NCBI GenBank assembly: GCA_938034715.1
Contig: CALHMM010000010.1
Coordinates: forward strand, 1-7,340
DNA from: Minisyncoccota bacterium
GTDB taxonomy: Bacteria > Patescibacteriota > Minisyncoccia > Moranbacterales > GCA-2747515
Reading direction: 5' to 3'
Length of the DNA stretch: 7,340 bases
Below, in pieces: positions 4,179 through 7,340 of the stretch. Under the pieces are notes generated by a model. It saw nothing but the letters and a program-made list of their open reading frames with translations. It had not been told where the DNA came from and did no database searches. The position numbers and the translations under genes are program-made. The stretch's first letter is position 1. The number at the start of each line of letters is the position of its first letter.

Positions 4179-4184
4179 ATTATA
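4179..4184 (-). promoter_or_regulatory. -10 box of tRNA-Val
   Basis: A perfect TATAAT on the minus strand, about 30 bases upstream of the mature 5' end. No clear -35 is seen at 16-18 bases (the position is a T run). It separates tRNA-Val from E3 and tRNA-Leu, so Val probably has its own promoter. Confidence 0.5.
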
Positions 4185-4212
4185 CACTTTTTTGTGATTT
4201 TAAAAAACTTGC

Positions 4213-4345
4213 TGTGCCCGAGGAGGGACTTTCACATCATCCCCTGCAGGTATTCCTAGAAAACCCACGGTTTTCTAACTTTCCTCCACGGGAAAACTAT
4301 CGTTTTCCCGACCCCTTTCCAGTTCAATTCCCTCCTAGGGAGGGC
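4213..4345. repeat. tRNA-associated structured element E3 (Leu type)
   Basis: The left 19 bases (4213-4231) are identical to the tRNA-Leu 3' end with trailer (4347-4365). AGGAGGGA 4221-4228 pairs with TCCCTCCT 4329-4336, and GCCC 4216-4219 with GGGC 4342-4345. Stem 2 is TAGAAAACC 4257-4265 / GGTTTTCTA 4269-4277. Stem 3 is CGGGAAAAC 4289-4297 / GTTTTCCCG 4302-4310. Linkers CTTTCCTCCAC and CCGACCCC are shared. It is the best-formed copy and ends three bases from the tRNA-Leu 3' end. Confidence 0.85.
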
Positions 4346-4348
4346 TTG

Positions 4349-4433
4349 TGCCCGAGGAGGGACTTGAACCCTCACGTCCAAAAAGGACACTAGGCCCTCA
4401 ACCTAGCCTGTCTACCAATTTCAGCACCCGGGC
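4349..4433 (-). tRNA. tRNA-Leu (GAG)
   Basis: An 85-nt class II tRNA: acceptor GCCCGGG / CTCGGGC (one G-U), D loop with TTGGTAGACA, anticodon stem-loop CTAGG-TTGAGGG-CCTAG (GAG), long variable arm GTCCTTTTTGGAC, and T arm GAGGG-TTCAAGT-CCCTC. The discriminator is A and no CCA is encoded. Its 5' end and upstream region are duplicated at 4523-4583, and its 3' end is copied in E3. Confidence 0.95.
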
Positions 4434-4482
4434 ATGGGTGTATCACGCAATTGTGATATGTTTTTAACGTTTCTCTATTATC
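4422..4482. repeat. 61-bp direct repeat, copy 1 (tRNA-Leu 5' end plus upstream)
   Basis: It is identical to 4523-4583, at an offset of 101 bases. It covers the first 12 bases of tRNA-Leu and 49 upstream bases. Inside is an inverted repeat TATCAC 4441-4446 / GTGATA 4453-4458 with a 6-base spacer, operator-like or a leader hairpin. Confidence 0.9.
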
Positions 4483-4497
4483 TCTGAGACAGGCGAA

Positions 4498-4534
4498 CCT
4501 GTCTACCTCTGTTGTCGTTTTGCAGCACCCGGGC
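4498..4534 (-). pseudogene. tRNA-Leu 5' fragment
   Basis: On the minus strand GCCCGGGTGCTG is followed by 15 unrelated bases and then GGTAGACAGG, the D-arm end of tRNA-Leu. Everything beyond is missing and is replaced by a hairpin AGACAGG-TTCG-CCTGTCT (4487-4504), a stable UUCG-type tetraloop. It cannot form a tRNA. Confidence 0.65.
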
Positions 4535-4583
4535 ATGGGTGTATCACGCAATTGTGATATGTTTTTAACGTTTCTCTATTATC
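4523..4583. repeat. 61-bp direct repeat, copy 2
   Basis: A perfect copy of 4422-4482, including the operator-like inverted repeat (4542-4559). Directly upstream on the minus strand is TGTGATAAT, a possible extended -10 (GATAAT) that could drive the Leu transcript. The perfect identity suggests a recent event or active maintenance. Confidence 0.9.
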
Positions 4584-4648
4584 ACACAAACTGCGACTCC
4601 ATGCTACACCAAGAGAATCATGTGAATTTGGCTCTTTTAGATACAAAC

Positions 4649-4674
4649 ATCCCATCACCCTGACGTGATGGGAT
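4649..4674 (-). terminator. Terminator of rplS
   Basis: A perfect 10-bp stem ATCCCATCAC / GTGATGGGAT with a 6-base loop starts 10 bases after the rplS stop. The tail on the minus strand is GTTTGTATC, so the T tract is weak. Confidence 0.6.
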
Positions 4675-4683
4675 AGTAGCGCC

Positions 4684-5202
4684 TTAGGATTCTTTTTTGT
4701 CCTCTTTGACTTCTTGTGTTTGTTCTTTTGTTTCTTCCTTAAGGTCTTCTTTTGATTCCTCTTTTGGTGTGTCAGCTTTTTCTTCCTCTTGCGACTCAAC
4801 TACCTCTTCTTTGACCGATTCCACTTCTGGTAGTTCAATGTCTTTTGCGTCAGTGTATTTGAAACGCAATGCCTTTGCAGCTTTGTCTCTAACGTAATAG
4901 AGCTTTGAGCGACGTACTTTTGCCCGTTTTACCAATTCAATTTTCTCAATCATCGGCGAATTAACTGCTACGACAATTTCCACACCATAACCTCCTTGTG
5001 AGACTTTTCTTACAGTAATTGTCCGAGAAGCACTTTGTCCGCCTTTTATCGCGATAATCATTCCCTCAAAGATCTGGATGCGCTCCTTGGCTCCCTCCTT
5101 AATCTTTCGGTGTACTTTTACGACATCGCCACCACGCAGACCGAGAATTGCTTCTGACTGGTGCCTCTGGCTTTGATTGAATGCAATTACTTTGCTTTGC
5201 AT
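4684..5202 (-). CDS. rplS: Large-subunit ribosomal protein L19 with acidic C-terminal tail
   Basis: Bacterial L19 binds 23S rRNA at the intersubunit side of the 50S subunit near 16S contacts. Residues 1-117 follow the family closely: GDVVKVHRKIKEGAKERIQIFEG (25-47), AIKGGQSASRTITVRKVSQGGYGVE (51-75), NSPMIEKIELVKRAKVRRSKLYYVRDKAAKA (81-111). The family is usually about 115 residues. Here a further 55 residues are low-complexity Glu/Lys (VKEEVVESQEEEKADTPKEES and on), likely disordered, as seen in other Patescibacteria ribosomal proteins. The start is the only ATG that gives the full N-terminus; no Shine-Dalgarno site precedes it. It is a single-gene unit with its own promoter, a roughly 107-base leader and a terminator. 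The usual neighbours trmD and rimM are absent. Confidence 0.96.
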   Translation of the reverse strand: MQSKVIAFNQSQRHQSEAILGLRGGDVVKVHRKIKEGAKERIQIFEGMIIAIKGGQSASRTITVRKVSQGGYGVEIVVAVNSPMIEKIELVKRAKVRRSKLYYVRDKAAKALRFKYTDAKDIELPEVESVKEEVVESQEEEKADTPKEESKEDLKEETKEQTQEVKEDKKES

Positions 5203-5243
5203 ATATCTGAATTAGTGTGAATAAATAGTTTTTAATAGAAAAG

Positions 5244-5283
5244 ACGCCTAGTCATAGGCGTTGCCCTACCTGATATGTATCAG
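5244..5283 (-). promoter_or_regulatory. Structured rplS leader, possible attenuator
   Basis: Two inverted repeats lie in the predicted rplS 5' UTR. CTGATA / TATCAG (5270-5283) comes first. A 7-bp hairpin ACGCCTA-TGAC-TAGGCGT (5244-5261) follows, leading on the minus strand into CTTTTCT. The second resembles a weak terminator 42 bases before the start codon. L19 leaders with autoregulation are known in other phyla; identity with those is not claimed. Confidence 0.45.
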
Positions 5284-5315
5284 TAGAAATCTAACCCTGA
5301 TTTCAAATCTATTCT

Positions 5316-5344
5316 ATAGTACAGGCATCCCCCGTTTTCGTCAA
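5316..5344 (-). promoter_or_regulatory. rplS promoter
   Basis: The minus strand shows TTGACG (5339-5344), a 17-base spacer and TACTAT (5316-5321). This is the best -35/-10 pair in the window. The predicted start near 5309 gives a leader of about 107 bases. The remaining bases to 5440 hold nothing I recognise. Confidence 0.65.
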
Positions 5345-5443
5345 GTGTTTATAGATCATCATATGCGATGATTCGTGTATTTTAGTTAGAGGTTGGAGAC
5401 TTCCAAATTTCTGAAATTTTACTCATGTTTTAACAGGTGAGCG

Positions 5444-5479
5444 TTGCTCATGCCTCGTTTTTGCACTATACTATATAAT
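5444..5479 (+). promoter_or_regulatory. Promoter of the extracytoplasmic protein gene
   Basis: TTGCTC (5444-5449), a 17-base spacer and TATACT (5467-5472) form one candidate. An overlapping perfect TATAAT lies at 5474-5479. Either predicts a start only 5-12 bases before the ATG at 5491, a nearly leaderless mRNA with no room for a ribosome binding site. Confidence 0.55.
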
Positions 5480-5490
5480 GCATCAATGCT

Positions 5491-6687
5491 ATGAAATATA
5501 CTTTTTTACAAACTATTTTCCGGTTCGTCGCTAAATTTTTTGTTGTTTTATTTGTCGCGATAACCTTTTACATTATCCACGTTTTTGTACTACCGACACA
5601 CCTTGACCATAGTGCTCTTAATACAAATGTCCCTCCCATTGATGACAAGTATGGAGAGCCTGAAGTTTTTAGGAATATTGAAGTCTGGAAGCCACCAGCA
5701 ACAGATTTGGATAAAATAATGTCACGAGGGTGTGTAGCGGATGGCCTTTTGAGTGGCTATAATAGGCCGGATATTGACATACCCCTTGCTCGTGAAAGTA
5801 ATTGCCACTACTTCCATCGCGCTCTCGAAACGTGGCTTGCGCCACCCGACTTTGCAAAAGCTTCATCAATCATTGCTGAAATTGGACGTGATGACGTACA
5901 GTATGGCATGTTTATAGCAGAAGCAATCAGTACAAAAGCTGACTACACTTACCGAGAGGAGGGTCGTAAGTTCGACTTCTCTGAAATGTGTCGATCAAAA
6001 AGTAAGAATTTCTGGGGTGAGCACACCTGTAAGCCCTCTTTTAGAGAGCAGGAGTACCGTGATTACATTCGTCAGATCACTAGAGATGCCATGGATATTG
6101 GCGTGCGAGTCTTCCTCTTTGGACAGATTAAACACCAAGAGAAGAACTTTCGTTTTCCACTTGTAGATAACATCATTAGAGACATGCGCTCCTACGCCAA
6201 AATGCAGGGTATTGAAATTTTGATTGGTGGCCAGACAGGTGATATCACTAGCAAAAGATACTTGGGATTCTTCGATTATATTGATGGTGGCGTTGGACTT
6301 TTGACTAATGGAGGTATCGAGCAAGGTCCTTGCTTTTCTGTCTATCAAGAATCTGACCCTGAATGGTGCTGGCCATTGATGTGGCACGAAGATTACAAAG
6401 GCCGCGCAAAAAACGTGTTCACTTACATGGACTGGAACGGCCAAATTGATGATGAGATGCATGTCTTTACAAGCATGGACACTCAACTTAGGCATAAAAC
6501 TTTACGTTTTCTCCATAGTGAGCTACCTCGCAGAGGGGTTGCGTTCTTTCCTCCACTGATCACTCCCTTGCCGCCTAATGGAGGTGATAACTGTCATGGT
6601 CCTCGAGATCAGTTTTATACACCTCACATGAAATATGAATGCAAGGATATAGGCGTCATCAACGATATTCTTCGACCACGAGAATGA
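5491..6687 (+). CDS. Membrane-anchored extracytoplasmic protein, possible TIM-barrel hydrolase-like fold
   Basis: This 398-residue protein has one N-terminal transmembrane helix (about 11-33, FRFVAKFFVVLFVAITFYII) and a large outward domain. Residues 195-345 show an alternating strand/helix rhythm (GVRVFLFGQ, GIEILIGGQTGD, FDYIDGGVGLL, AKNVFTYMDWNGQIDDEMHVF, TLRFLHSELPRRGVAFFPP) that resembles a glycoside-hydrolase-type barrel. Acidic residues at strand ends (D251, D263, D314, D320, D321) could be catalytic. This is a fold guess, not a recognised family. There are eight cysteines (81, 105, 167, 180, 281, 293, 368, 384), an even number that suits disulfides outside the cell, and the next gene is DsbA-like. 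No Shine-Dalgarno site is present; the start is set by the membrane helix and the promoter spacing. It is divergent from rplS. Confidence 0.75.
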   Translation: MKYTFLQTIFRFVAKFFVVLFVAITFYIIHVFVLPTHLDHSALNTNVPPIDDKYGEPEVFRNIEVWKPPATDLDKIMSRGCVADGLLSGYNRPDIDIPLARESNCHYFHRALETWLAPPDFAKASSIIAEIGRDDVQYGMFIAEAISTKADYTYREEGRKFDFSEMCRSKSKNFWGEHTCKPSFREQEYRDYIRQITRDAMDIGVRVFLFGQIKHQEKNFRFPLVDNIIRDMRSYAKMQGIEILIGGQTGDITSKRYLGFFDYIDGGVGLLTNGGIEQGPCFSVYQESDPEWCWPLMWHEDYKGRAKNVFTYMDWNGQIDDEMHVFTSMDTQLRHKTLRFLHSELPRRGVAFFPPLITPLPPNGGDNCHGPRDQFYTPHMKYECKDIGVINDILRPRE

Positions 6688-6722
6688 TACCCCCCTTTAG
6701 GACTTCGTCACTTTGCGATGTA

Positions 6723-6731
6723 TGGTATACT
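6723..6731 (+). promoter_or_regulatory. Extended -10 before the DsbA-like gene
   Basis: TGGTATACT (TGn plus TATACT) lies about 30 bases before the ATG at 6762. No good -35 is present. No terminator separates the two genes (74-base gap), so the DsbA-like gene may be read both from here and from the upstream gene. Confidence 0.45.
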
Positions 6732-6761
6732 AGACATTATTAATTTGATCAATTTCATTTC

Positions 6762-7340
6762 ATGAAAGAAAAATATATTCTCATTGGTGGCGCTCTCCTA
6801 CTTATTTTTATCGTAGGACTTATCTACCTTGCGAGACTAGATGCCACAACGCCTAGCAGTAGTGAATCCAGGTTTATCAGCTATGCAGAGGAAATTGGTC
6901 TTGATGTAGAAAAATTTAAAACTGACATTTCTGGTGAATCACTGGACGGACGTGTAAATAGTGATGTAGCAGAAGGAGACTCTAGAGGCGTTACATCTAC
7001 GCCGACGTTTTTTGTAAACGGAGAGCGGATGCAATTGCCAAATACTGCGGCGGGAATCAAAGGTGTAATCGATCCTCTTTTGGAGGATGCTCAGGAACAA
7101 ACAATCCCCGAGGGTACAAACTCAAAAGGCTCTGAGACACCAAAAGTTATCATTACAGAATACAGTGATCTGGAGTGCCCAGCGTGTAAGAGCTACGCGC
7201 CAGGCCTTAAAGAATATTTCGATGGCAATCCAGAGGGCGTAGCACTCGTTTATAAGCACTTCCCACTCGTTGGGATCCATCGCTATGCACAAGCTGCAGC
7301 TAAGGCGACAGAGGCAGCTGCCCTGCAAGGAAAATTTTGG
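6762..7340 (+). CDS. Membrane-anchored DsbA-like thioredoxin-fold protein, 5' part, unusual domain order
   Basis: 193 residues are visible and the frame runs off the window. Residues 5-23 form a transmembrane anchor. Residues 38-110 match the C-terminal half of DsbA-type proteins: the helix YAEEIGLDVEKFKTDI, VNSDVAEGDSRGV, the cis-proline loop STPTFFVNG (Pro81), then a closing helix. After a linker (111-127), residues 128-193 match the N-terminal half: VIITEYSDLECPACKSYAP with the active site C139-P-A-C142, VYKHFPLVGIHRYAQAAAKATEAAALQGKFW. DsbA-type proteins oxidise or isomerise thiols outside the cytoplasm. An in-frame stop at 6741 shows that no CxxC half lies upstream, so the first half-domain is solitary. 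The ATG at 6762 lacks a Shine-Dalgarno site. A second C-terminal half is expected past the window end. Confidence 0.85.
   Translation, partial: MKEKYILIGGALLLIFIVGLIYLARLDATTPSSSESRFISYAEEIGLDVEKFKTDISGESLDGRVNSDVAEGDSRGVTSTPTFFVNGERMQLPNTAAGIKGVIDPLLEDAQEQTIPEGTNSKGSETPKVIITEYSDLECPACKSYAPGLKEYFDGNPEGVALVYKHFPLVGIHRYAQAAAKATEAAALQGKFW

Noticed and set aside
4439..4470. TTAAAA and GATACA as a tRNA-Leu promoter inside the 61-bp repeat
   Set aside because: It would place the transcription start at the mature tRNA 5' end, and both boxes are poor.
4503..4799. 98-residue Lys-rich minus-strand frame, and a Ser-rich plus-strand frame at 4697-4897
   Set aside because: Both are out-of-frame shadows of the low-complexity rplS tail.
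5995..6495. 166-residue minus-strand frame inside the extracytoplasmic protein gene
   Set aside because: It lies wholly antisense to a gene with a clear promoter, membrane helix and coherent protein, and shows no domain or ribosome binding site.
1..7340. CRISPR array or prophage
   Set aside because: No regularly spaced short repeats with unique spacers, and no phage, integrase or transposase genes are visible.

Overview
The window looks like a chromosomal stretch from an ultra-small-genome bacterium of the Patescibacteria (CPR, probably a Parcubacteria-like lineage). That placement is an inference. It rests on low GC, short single-copy genes, mostly weak or absent Shine-Dalgarno sites, five tRNAs without an encoded CCA, a ribosomal protein L19 with a long Glu/Lys tail, a solitary small GIY-YIG nuclease, and membrane-anchored DsbA-like and PsbP-like proteins. 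No phylogenetic marker was compared.

Layout. 1-900 (+): the 3' end of an unrecognised gene with its terminator, then a J-domain-like protein without the HPD motif and its terminator. 900-3160: an array of three unrelated minus-strand genes (an acidic hypothetical, a membrane-anchored PsbP-like protein, a SUKH/SMI1-KNR4 protein). A 28-bp site lies after each gene, and the first and third genes share both flanks. 3140-4433: five minus-strand tRNAs (Gly-GCC, Ile2/Met-CAT, Phe-GAA, Val-TAC, Leu-GAG), with a GIY-YIG gene between hairpins that abut two tRNA ends. 4422-4583: a duplicated tRNA-Leu 5' end and upstream region. 4649-5344: rplS with a structured leader and a good promoter. 5444-7340 (+): an extracytoplasmic cysteine-containing protein, then a membrane-anchored DsbA-like protein cut by the window end.

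The main undescribed signal is a family of about 120-130-bp structured elements (E1 1573-1702, E2 3909-4028, E3 4213-4345). Each has an outer stem copied from the T arm and acceptor 3' strand of a different tRNA (Gly, Val, Leu). Each also has two inner stems whose sequences differ between copies while pairing is kept, joined by conserved linkers (TTTCC-CCAC and CCGACCCC). With the 28-bp-site gene array and the hairpin-bracketed GIY-YIG unit, the minus-strand region 900-4600 looks like a tRNA-associated hotspot of gene exchange. No integrase or transposase is in the window, so any enzyme would have to act from elsewhere.

On the right, the secreted protein with eight cysteines and the DsbA-like protein are adjacent and co-oriented, so the second may help form disulfides in the first. 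The DsbA-like protein is odd: a C-terminal DsbA half with the cis-Pro loop precedes a CPAC-containing N-terminal half.
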